From Deltaproteobacteria bacterium (GTDB taxonomy: Bacteria; Myxococcota_A; Polyangia; Polyangiales; Polyangiaceae): a stretch of DNA of 33,086 nucleotides. Below the pieces are notes generated by a model that was given only the letters and a program-made list of their open reading frames with translations, searched no databases and was not told the origin of the DNA. This document shows, in pieces, positions 24,751-31,662 of this stretch (its first letter is position 1; every line of letters starts with the position of its first letter). The position numbers were made by a program, and so were the translations under genes. Location of the stretch: assembly GCA_003235365.1 (NCBI GenBank), contig QJWJ01000423.1, positions 1 through 33,086 of the forward strand, given 5' to 3'.

Positions 24751-25713
24751 CTAGGGCGCCAGCTCACCCAGAAATGCCCACTCTCGGTCGGCCCAACCCG
24801 GTAAGTGCTCATGCCGAAAGTCCGGATACAGAACGCGAGACTTGGGCGAACGGAGCTTGTTGTACACGGCGAACTGAGTCGACGGGGGGCACACACTGTC
24901 CAGCAGCCCGATAGCCATCATGACCTCACCTTGGACCCGGGGTGCGAGATGCTGAACGTCGATGTATCCGAGCTTGGTGAACCATTCGTCGAAGCGCTCG
25001 TGCGTCGGATCGTGCCGACGAAAGAACTCTCGCAACTCGGCGTAGGCGTCGACGACCAGATCCATTTCCCAGACGCGCTGGTAGTCGCTGAGGAACGGAT
25101 AGACCGAAGCCAGGCGTCTGATGCGCGGCTCCAGTGCGCCGCACGCAATGGTCAGCGCACCTCCTTGGGAACCGCCGCGGGCCGCGACTCGCGTTTCGTC
25201 GACGTACTCGAGACTCATCACCACTCGCGCCAACTGCACGGTATCGAGATAGACATGCCGAAACAGCAGATTCTCCGGATCGTCGAGCAGCCCGCGCACG
25301 ATGTGACCATTGAGCGTCGTGCCCAAAACGTCTCCCGTATCTTGGCTGAGCCCACCCTGCCCTCGACAATCCATGGCCGCCACCACGAAGCCACGTGCGA
25401 CCCACCCCAGCTTGGCAGCGAAGTCACCACTGTTGCCGCTGTAGCCATGAAACTCGAGCAGAGCCGGCTGCTTCGACACCCGCTTGGGCCGCAGAAACTT
25501 GGCGTGAATGCGCGCGCCTCGCACCGACGTGAAATACAAGTGCTGACACTCGGCAAAAGGAGCGTGAAACGCCGCGGGTCGCAGTTCGGGTGCCGGGTCC
25601 ACCGTCGCCAACTCCTCGAGGGCGCGTTGCCAGTATTGGTCGAAGTCGGCGGGTTTGGGGTTGATCCCGGCGTAGCTTTCCAGCGCGTGCAGCGGCATGT
25701 CCACGGTCGGCAT
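24751..25713 (-). CDS. CE7-family acetyl-esterase (acetyl xylan esterase / cephalosporin-C deacetylase-like)
   Basis: 320 residues from ATG 25713, chosen because family members begin with M-x-x-x-D-x-x-x-x-x-L-x-x-Y-x-G/P, as here (MPTVDMPLHALESYAGINPKP); a TTG 51 bases upstream is in frame. Alpha/beta-hydrolase with Ser182 in RGGSQGGAL, Asp272 in LLDSVCPPST and His301 in FRHEHLPG. The family motifs RGQGG (117-121) and HGY are also present. CE7 enzymes deacetylate xylo- and other oligosaccharides in the cytoplasm; no signal peptide is seen, so it would act on imported acetylated oligosaccharides from the GH5 step. This fits acetylated mannan or xylan use, though the exact substrate is inferred. 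Confidence 0.93.
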   Translation of the reverse strand: MPTVDMPLHALESYAGINPKPADFDQYWQRALEELATVDPAPELRPAAFHAPFAECQHLYFTSVRGARIHAKFLRPKRVSKQPALLEFHGYSGNSGDFAAKLGWVARGFVVAAMDCRGQGGLSQDTGDVLGTTLNGHIVRGLLDDPENLLFRHVYLDTVQLARVVMSLEYVDETRVAARGGSQGGALTIACGALEPRIRRLASVYPFLSDYQRVWEMDLVVDAYAELREFFRRHDPTHERFDEWFTKLGYIDVQHLAPRVQGEVMMAIGLLDSVCPPSTQFAVYNKLRSPKSRVLYPDFRHEHLPGWADREWAFLGELAP

Positions 25714-25794
25714 CGTTGGTGACGATAGCAGTCGGCCATCGACGAAAGCAATCTGCGGCTGCAACGCGAATGCATCGGGCCGAACGCCGTTCGA

Positions 25795-26577
25795 TCATCG
25801 CTGCAAGCGTTCGAGCGGATCTTGCCGGTAGTACGCCTTCAGGACGTCGTAGAGGTCCGGATGCTCACGGTGCAGCTGGACGGGCTTCTCGAAGAAGAAC
25901 TCCGTCGCCACCGCGAAGAACTCCGCCTCCGAAGTGGCCCCATACGGATCGAGAAAGGTCTTCTGCCCTGCTCGTACCCGGCGCTGCAGCTCGAAGTACA
26001 CTTCGCCGCAGACGCGTGACCAACGGTCGTACTCGTCGCCGCCGCGCAGGGGTGGCGTGCCATCGATCTCGTCGTCGAGCATGTCCAACTTGTGCGCGAA
26101 CTCGTGGTACACGACGTTGTGCCCGAGCGTGGGGTGCCGACTTCCGTGCTCCACGGCATCCCAAACCAGAATCACCGGACCGCGCAAATGCGCCTGCCCG
26201 ACGATCGCTGGCTGCGGCCCGACGACGCGCCCACCGGTGTCGAACACCCCAATTTCTCGCTCAGGCGGTACGACGGTGCTCGGATAGACGAGGATGGACT
26301 GCACGCCACGGTACAGGTCGTGATTGAGACCCAGCAACAGCACACAGGCGTTGGCGGCGATCGTCACTCGGACTTCGTCGTCGACCTCGAGTCCTCCACA
26401 ACCGACGAACGTCTTCTCTTCGACGAAGACCTGCACCAGCTCCTCGAGGTACTTCATCTCAGCCGCATCGAGATAGCGGGTATACCCGACGTTCTCGGCA
26501 ATGATCCGACGCCACGCGTCGGGAAACGGAGTTTCGAGTATCTTCTCCCGTTGCCACCGACGCCACCAGTCGAACAC
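25795..26577 (-). CDS. mtfA: MtfA-like M90 family zinc metallopeptidase
   Basis: 260 residues, GTG start at 26577 (MFDWWRRWQREKILETPFPDAW), length equal to MtfA. The zinc motif HEFAHKLD has His158, Glu159 and His162, and the downstream AEFFAVATEFFFE (near 219-230) supplies the third Glu ligand. Other family marks are ACVLLLGL, YPSTVVPP, GPVILVWD and FLDPYGATSE. In E. coli, MtfA binds the glucose repressor Mlc and its peptidase activity is tied to control of the glucose PTS. Here it lies 82 bases upstream of the CE7 gene on the same strand, next to a sugar locus but with no PTS or Mlc visible. A regulatory role in carbohydrate use is inference. Confidence 0.93.
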   Translation of the reverse strand: MFDWWRRWQREKILETPFPDAWRRIIAENVGYTRYLDAAEMKYLEELVQVFVEEKTFVGCGGLEVDDEVRVTIAANACVLLLGLNHDLYRGVQSILVYPSTVVPPEREIGVFDTGGRVVGPQPAIVGQAHLRGPVILVWDAVEHGSRHPTLGHNVVYHEFAHKLDMLDDEIDGTPPLRGGDEYDRWSRVCGEVYFELQRRVRAGQKTFLDPYGATSEAEFFAVATEFFFEKPVQLHREHPDLYDVLKAYYRQDPLERLQR

Positions 26578-26682
26578 CCGACGAGATTACTCGTCAACTC
26601 GTGCGGGAGCGAGCTCAAACACACCGCGGTGCTCGGCATGCCGTCCATGGCGGTTCCGCGCGCCCTGCCATTGGCGAGCGGC

Positions 26683-27183
26683 TTACGTCGAAAGCAGCGG
26701 TGCGAAGGCCTCGACGATTTCCTGTTCCGAAAGGTCCGTGTTTTCCAGCACCAGATCCCACGGCAGGTCGAGCTCCTCGTTCAAGCGATGGACCCGTTCA
26801 ATCATTGCCCGATCCGCCGGAATCTGCGCGCTGGCGTCTCGCGACGCGACGCGTTGCAAACACACCTGCAACGGCGTGACGAGACGAACGCGCAAAATCG
26901 GTACCGGGCATCGCAGGGTCGACAGATCGTCGAGGATCTCTCGACTCGCTCCCGTCGTCTCGACCGATACCCGCGGATAGCTGCGGAGTGCGTCCTCGAG
27001 CAACGGGTGCACGGATTGGATCCCTTCGGCGATGTTCGGTGTAACGCCCAGGTCCTTGCACCGGGCGTGATAGACCATCCAGTGTCGTTCCGCGTGGAAG
27101 AAATGAACACCGTATCGACGTTCGAGCAGCCTTCCAACGTGGGTCTTGCCCCCGCCCTTGGGCCCGATCAGCAGGATGAGCAT
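26683..27183 (-). CDS. Small P-loop kinase-like NTPase
   Basis: 166 residues from ATG 27183. Walker A motif GPKGGGKT at residues 7-14 at the very N-terminus, followed by helices and VSVETTGASREIL near the expected acceptor/LID region. The size and fold outline are like shikimate/gluconate or adenylate-type kinases, but the specific substrate motifs of those enzymes are not evident. The ATG overlaps the stop of the DUF6178 gene by one base (TGATG), which indicates translational coupling and a shared job. No substrate can be proposed. Confidence 0.72.
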   Translation of the reverse strand: MLILLIGPKGGGKTHVGRLLERRYGVHFFHAERHWMVYHARCKDLGVTPNIAEGIQSVHPLLEDALRSYPRVSVETTGASREILDDLSTLRCPVPILRVRLVTPLQVCLQRVASRDASAQIPADRAMIERVHRLNEELDLPWDLVLENTDLSEQEIVEAFAPLLST

Positions 27184-28532
27184 CAGTGATCTCCCTCCGC
27201 GGCCCGCGCCACTGCTCGCGCCACTACAACCACCTCGGCATCGAGAGCGAGTTGAGGGTAGCCGTCGTATACCCAACGCCCCCAAGCAGTGCGAAACTGT
27301 CCATCAATCATCGCAGTGGCCGCTGCCGCGTCCACTGCGAGCTCGCCCCTATCGAGCGGCGCGCCATAATCGAGAATCGCCAAAGCCAACTCTACCGCTT
27401 CGACGGGTCGCAGGTGGCGCTGTCCAGACCGAGACAGCACCACGAGCACGTTGACCAGATAGCTGAGTTCTTCGAGGCGTTGCGCATGGGCGTCCATGTC
27501 TGCTTCGCGAAGTCGTACCAGTACGGCACGCCAGGAAGAGTCCTGGCTCGAAGTGATCGTCGGCGCAGCGTCCACACTCGACTCGGAGTGCAAGGGACGG
27601 TCATCGCTCTGCGCTTCGACAGGCAGAGCCGCGATCACTCGAGTCTCGACGGCACGCAGCGCGCGGCCCAGCCGCCCGCCAAGCCCTTCCCCGACTCCGC
27701 GGGGCACTGAAGTCGGTAGGCGTCGAAAGTACGCTGCCGAAATCGGGTCGCGCCCGGCATACTCGATCCGTCGCGTCGCGGCCTTGATGAATGCCCGCGC
27801 ATCGGCATGAGCGACGAAGCCGCGAGCCTCTCGACGTTCCTCGCGAGTCCCACGCGCGTCCTCTTCGAGCGACTCCTCGCTGTTGAGTGCCTCGGTCAGA
27901 TCGTCGAACTGGTCGACGTAGCGGCTGCTGACGTCAGCGCAGCGCTCGATAACACGCCTCAGCAACGCGTGGTCCGCTTCGTCCAGCGCTACCAGTGCAC
28001 CCCAGACCGCATCCCAGCCCGCCTCGTGTCGAGCGATGACGCGAAACTCTTCCCACTCTTCCGCCAGCCGCCCATCGAGGGCCTTGTCGAGATGGTCGTG
28101 GGTCTCGTCACTGGTCGCCACGTCCTCGGTCAGTGCGTCCATGTCCAATACTAGAAGCAACTTCGAAAACGCCAGAGTGACCACCTCGAACGGTAGCCCC
28201 GTCAGGCGTCGCGCCACCGCAGCCTGTCCAGCTTCCGACAACACCTCGAGCCACGTGATGAAGCGCGCCGCGTCGAACTGCTCCTGTTCGAGCAGCCGCG
28301 CCCCGGAGTCACTCCCGGTGCGACCGACGTACCAAAGATCCTCGTCGAACACCTCGAGCAATTGTCTGGTACTCGCCAGCGCGATGACCTCTCCAGCATC
28401 TTCGAGTCCGACGCTGTGAACGATGGTCGTCAGTTGAGTTGGGCTCAGCGAACGCACCCGCTGGACCAGGTCAGGTTCGCCCAGCAGATGTTGCAGCAGC
28501 TGCCGTGAATGAACGCTACGAATCGACGACAT
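27183..28532 (-). CDS. DUF6178 family protein
   Basis: 449 residues from ATG 28532; GGAGG lies about eight bases upstream. Mostly alpha-helical, acidic and soluble. The N-terminal part (RQLLQHLLGEPDLVQRVRSLSPTQLTTIVHSVGLEDAGEVIALASTRQLLEVFDEDLW) shows the LxxLxxxDLxxLxxxIGLEDAxxLLxLAxxxQLxxxxDLDxW pattern I associate with DUF6178, a family seen mainly in delta-type proteobacteria. Then comes FITWLEVLSEAG. A charged middle (EEWEEFRV, EESLEEDARGTREERRE) and a C-terminal helical domain follow. No catalytic motif is visible. It is translationally coupled to a downstream P-loop kinase. Family assignment is from memory of the pattern and is moderately sure; function unknown. Confidence 0.68.
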   Translation of the reverse strand: MSSIRSVHSRQLLQHLLGEPDLVQRVRSLSPTQLTTIVHSVGLEDAGEVIALASTRQLLEVFDEDLWYVGRTGSDSGARLLEQEQFDAARFITWLEVLSEAGQAAVARRLTGLPFEVVTLAFSKLLLVLDMDALTEDVATSDETHDHLDKALDGRLAEEWEEFRVIARHEAGWDAVWGALVALDEADHALLRRVIERCADVSSRYVDQFDDLTEALNSEESLEEDARGTREERREARGFVAHADARAFIKAATRRIEYAGRDPISAAYFRRLPTSVPRGVGEGLGGRLGRALRAVETRVIAALPVEAQSDDRPLHSESSVDAAPTITSSQDSSWRAVLVRLREADMDAHAQRLEELSYLVNVLVVLSRSGQRHLRPVEAVELALAILDYGAPLDRGELAVDAAAATAMIDGQFRTAWGRWVYDGYPQLALDAEVVVVARAVARAAEGDH

Positions 28533-28584
28533 GAATGGCCTCCGGTTCCGCCAAGCACCGATCAACTTGCCAACGCGCAGGTCT

Positions 28585-28705
28585 GCCCCGAAAATCGCAC
28601 CGGAGGGGGGGAGGGCATCTTTCGGGGCCGTGACGCGCCATGTTCTCGCAGCTCGGTGCTCCAGCTACTTGACTCGTCGCAGCACTCGAGCTGACTGCCG
28701 CGACA
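28585..28705 (+). repeat. Dispersed palindromic repeat, copy D (diverged)
   Basis: Order identical to copy C: a hairpin of GCCCCGAAAATCGC (from 28585) with GGGCATCTTTCGGGGC (to 28628), CTCGCAGCTCGGTGCTC (28645-28661), then CGTCGCAGCACTCG, AGC, TGACTGCCGCGACA (28675-28705), which lines up base for base with the 31-base palindrome of copy C but with the left arm mutated. It lies in the 333-base gap between the GNAT gene end and the DUF6178 start; the rest of that gap shows no gene. Confidence 0.8.
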
Positions 28706-28865
28706 ATCGCCTTTGTGCGGCAAAGCGGCCGCAGATGCCAGCTTCCAACCGACGACCAGTTGGGCTATGCTCTCGCAGGTCAGCTTGGGGGGGCTGGCTC
28801 AGCTGGCGCCGGGCCGCCCGCGCATCGCCGCGCGACTTCCTGCCATTTCCCCGCTCGACGCTGCC

Positions 28866-29900
28866 TCAGATGTCCAACGCGTCGACCCAGATCCGGGTCA
28901 GCGAAGTGGCTCGGCTCGCGTCCTTCCAGCGCATCATCAGGCGATAGCGCAGGATCGGACTGAACAGTTTCCAATGGTCTCGGGTGACGCCCTCAAACCA
29001 CGATTCTCGTTCACCCCCGACGACATTGCAGAAGTCGATGCCACTCTCGCGCGCCCAAGCAGCAACGTGACGAACCAGTTGGCAGGCGAGTGACGGCGTC
29101 GATGAAAACAGGTCACACACGTACCACGACCGTACCCGCTCACCAGGTCTGGGTATGTGCGGGATCGGCAAGCGCGACACCGGCCACCTGCTTTGCAAAC
29201 GACCGAGCAGCGCAAGATGGGGTGGTAGCCCTTCGACGACCTCGCCCAGTACGTCCTGCATGGTCCAAACACTGCAACCGGCCATGCCCGATCCATCGCG
29301 AGCGAGGAAAGCGCCAACCAGCCCCGCGTCCCGTTGGTCCACCGGCGCGAACTCGAACTCGCTGCGCCGCAGTTCGGCGAGGAGGACTGCTCGCTCGACA
29401 GCTTCGACCGAGCAGTCGACGTGCCGGTGGCGGTGGGTCGGGTAAACCAGCAAGCGAAAGTTGCCGGCATGGCGCGCCCCGATGAAACGGGCCGACCCAT
29501 GTGACGCCCGATTCTCCTCCAGTACCCAGCTGTAGACGAGGTCCGCTTCGGCAAGGGCCAAACCGCCGGCGTAACGCAACAGCTCGAGCGCCGTCCCACC
29601 ACGCCGCGCGGCTGGATCGACGCGCCAATCGAACAGCATTGCCGCAGCAACGGTGCGCCCCTGCACCGCCATCCGTTTGAACCCGATGGCGCAGGTGCCC
29701 ACCAATCGCCCCGCACTGCGAGCCACCACGATGCGATGGCGATCGAACCGTTCCGCGCGAGCCGCGAACCGCTGGCGATGAAAGGAGATCCGAATTGGAT
29801 CGCCCTGGGTCAGACGTCGTTCCAGAGCAAGCGCGGCGGGATCGTCTGCCGCCGTGAACGTGTCCAGTTCGATGGGTGGGGCATTCTGTCGACCTGTCAT
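28866..29900 (-). CDS. GNAT-like acyltransferase, last gene of the AAR/ADO operon
   Basis: 344 residues from ATG 29900, which overlaps the stop of the AAR gene as ATGA (4 bases). The N-terminal half has the GNAT outline: IRISFHRQRFAARAERFDRHRIVVARSAGRLVGTCAIGFKRMAV, strand AAAMLFDWRVDPAARRGG with the acyl-CoA-binding loop at ~93-109, then LAEADLVYSWVLEENRAS. The C-terminal ~150 residues (from VLLAELRRSEFEF) may be a second, degenerate GNAT domain, as in FemX-like or N-acyl amino acid synthase-type proteins. Its donor and acceptor are unknown. Placement after acyl-ACP reductase and the ADO-like gene suggests an acyl chain or a lipid headgroup amine as substrate, which is inference. No signal peptide or membrane helix. 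Confidence 0.65.
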   Translation of the reverse strand: MTGRQNAPPIELDTFTAADDPAALALERRLTQGDPIRISFHRQRFAARAERFDRHRIVVARSAGRLVGTCAIGFKRMAVQGRTVAAAMLFDWRVDPAARRGGTALELLRYAGGLALAEADLVYSWVLEENRASHGSARFIGARHAGNFRLLVYPTHRHRHVDCSVEAVERAVLLAELRRSEFEFAPVDQRDAGLVGAFLARDGSGMAGCSVWTMQDVLGEVVEGLPPHLALLGRLQSRWPVSRLPIPHIPRPGERVRSWYVCDLFSSTPSLACQLVRHVAAWARESGIDFCNVVGGERESWFEGVTRDHWKLFSPILRYRLMMRWKDASRATSLTRIWVDALDI

Positions 29901-30904
29901 TTCGCCACTCGACGCAGCGGCGCGGGCCGTATGCCGTGCTTGGCCGCAAGCGCGCTCACCAAGCGAGCACGTGCGGGTACGATGTGACCACGACGCCCCG
30001 AGAACGCCTCCCAGCGCCGTTCGAAAGCCAACACCTCGGCTTCGGCCAGGCACGCGTGGCTCTCCCCCAGCTCGTAGCCGCCGTGGCGCATCGCGAGTAG
30101 GTCGAACTGAGGCGGGTGGTCATGAACAACCCTGCCGGCGACGAAATGCCGTGGATGATCTCCATCACCGTTGCTAGGGTGCCCCGCGTCGAGCACCCAC
30201 GCCTGGCGCGCGACGTCTCGCAGCGCCAACGCACCCTCAGGGACACTCGCGACCAGTACGACGACGTCCGCGTCACCGCACGCCTCCTCGAAACCGAGCA
30301 CGGCTGAACCACGGAGCTGCCGGGCGAGAGCAGCGAGCGGCCCCACCGTTCTGCCGACCAGGCGTAGGTGCGCGCCGTGCTCGGCCAAGATCCGACACAC
30401 GCCAGATCCGACGTCGCCTCCCGCCCCGACCACGGCGATACGAGCGCCACCGATGTCCAGCGGCAGGCCGCACACTTGCTCGGCAATCACTGCAGCGGTC
30501 AGCGTATTGCCGGTGGTGAACGGGATACCATACTCCACACTGGGGTCGAAACGACACGATTCACCGACGATACTGGAGAATCCGCCAAGCGCGCCGAGCC
30601 GTGCGCCGCAAGCACGCGCTTGCTGACACGCCATCTTCACGCGCCGCACCGCGGCTCGAGGAGAAAACCCCTCGTCGACGAGCAAGCCCAGATCGAAGTA
30701 GCGGGCTGTCAACGTGATGCCGCGGGTCGAGCGCAGGGTCACGTCGCTCAGCGGCAGCGGATCGGCTACGGCAAACGAAGCGCGCAGCTCGTCGGGACAG
30801 ACGGGTGGCAAGTCGGGGCCCCTCAGCTCGTTGAACAGCGTCGTGTAGGCGGCGAGCGATTCGAGGTGGCCGACGATCGCAACGTCCGGGGCCGCGCCGA
30901 GCAT
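29897..30904 (-). CDS. Long-chain acyl-ACP reductase (AAR) homologue
   Basis: 335 residues from ATG 30904 (a GTG three bases upstream is possible). The resemblance to cyanobacterial AAR, which reduces acyl-ACP to fatty aldehyde with NADPH, runs over the whole length: VAIVGHLESL at the start, then TARYFDLGLL, ACGARLGALGGFSSIVGE, FTTGNTLTAAVIAEQV, the Rossmann loop AVVGAGGDVGSGVCR (~158-172), VLVASVPEGAL, VLDAGHPSN and ACLAEAEVLAFERRW. In the last motif Cys285 corresponds to the catalytic Cys of cyanobacterial AAR (ACFAEAMLLEFE). Length matches (~340). The gene overlaps the ADO-like gene by one base (TGATG) and the GNAT gene by four. Start is set by the coupling. Substrate chain length cannot be read from sequence. 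Confidence 0.85.
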   Translation of the reverse strand: MLGAAPDVAIVGHLESLAAYTTLFNELRGPDLPPVCPDELRASFAVADPLPLSDVTLRSTRGITLTARYFDLGLLVDEGFSPRAAVRRVKMACQQARACGARLGALGGFSSIVGESCRFDPSVEYGIPFTTGNTLTAAVIAEQVCGLPLDIGGARIAVVGAGGDVGSGVCRILAEHGAHLRLVGRTVGPLAALARQLRGSAVLGFEEACGDADVVVLVASVPEGALALRDVARQAWVLDAGHPSNGDGDHPRHFVAGRVVHDHPPQFDLLAMRHGGYELGESHACLAEAEVLAFERRWEAFSGRRGHIVPARARLVSALAAKHGIRPAPLRRVAK

Positions 30905-31662
30905 CACATCAACCTCACGAGCAAGCGCGCCACGAAAGCGGGACGCAAACCAGCGGCACGCAGCGCATCACCGTAAGTCGAGAAGAATCGCGCGCGCGTG
31001 CGCTGAAGACTCAAGCCGACGCGCAACAGGTCGACTTTGAAACAACTCCCGCGAGTCGAACCGCACACAGCACACACCGGCGAGCAATCGATGGGAGCCA
31101 TCCAGACGGCGATGACTCGGGCGATATCTGCGGTAGCGCGCGCAATCAGCCGCTCGGCTCGCTGCGCGTCATCCCGTATCAAACGCCCGAGGTAGTCGAT
31201 CCCTTCGTCGAGATGAGCTCGCTCTTCGACCGCGATCTGGCGGACAATTTGCCGTGCGGGCTCGGCCAAGCCCGGTGCGACTGCATCGTAGAGAGTGAAC
31301 GCAAAACTCTCTATCACGACGTCCTGATAAACGTAGCACGCATCGAGGTCCCGTTGCTGGACCCGCCCTAGAAACGCGGCGCGGACGTTCCCCCAGTAGA
31401 CATCGTCCGACGTCGCCTCCAAACGAAGTCCCCAAGACTCCGCCAACGCACTCGCCACCTGGAAGTGCGCGCGCTCGTGGTCGCGCGCCTGCAGCAGCGC
31501 CGCCCGTTCGCGCTCGCTACGAGCGAGTCCGGCCATCATTTCGTAGTGGTCGATGCCAACCTGCTCACCGGTCACGATGTGAGAAAGCAAGGTCCGATAC
31601 AGCGGGGCAAGCTGCGGGTCCAAGACGTCACGCGTCTGATCGACCGGCGCCGGTTGTGTCAT
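30904..31662 (-). CDS. Ferritin-like diiron protein, aldehyde-deformylating oxygenase (ADO) homologue
   Basis: 252 residues. Candidate ligands: E33 (VTGEQVGIDHY), E63/H66 (RDHERAHF), E118 (VVIESFAF), E147/H150 (VEERAHLDEG). In cyanobacterial ADO the six ligands are E32, E60/H63, E115 and E144/H147, so the spacings after the first are identical (52, 29, 3) and the flanking text is similar (GEQ..., IIECFA..., DEYLH). ADO converts fatty aldehyde to alkane plus formate. It is the second gene of the operon, directly before the AAR gene, and its ATG overlaps the DUF3419 stop (TAATG). Unlike ADO, it has an additional Cys cluster (C193, C197, C200, C207) between the last core helices. Whether it makes alkanes or catalyses another diiron oxidation is open. 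Confidence 0.78.
   Translation of the reverse strand: MTQPAPVDQTRDVLDPQLAPLYRTLLSHIVTGEQVGIDHYEMMAGLARSERERAALLQARDHERAHFQVASALAESWGLRLEATSDDVYWGNVRAAFLGRVQQRDLDACYVYQDVVIESFAFTLYDAVAPGLAEPARQIVRQIAVEERAHLDEGIDYLGRLIRDDAQRAERLIARATADIARVIAVWMAPIDCSPVCAVCGSTRGSCFKVDLLRVGLSLQRTRARFFSTYGDALRAAGLRPAFVARLLVRLM

Noticed and set aside
25781..25793. Small palindrome CGAACGCCGTTCG between the esterase and mtfA genes as a LacI operator
   Set aside because: Odd-spaced, short and at the mtfA 3' end; does not match the CG-centred operator near the GH5 gene.
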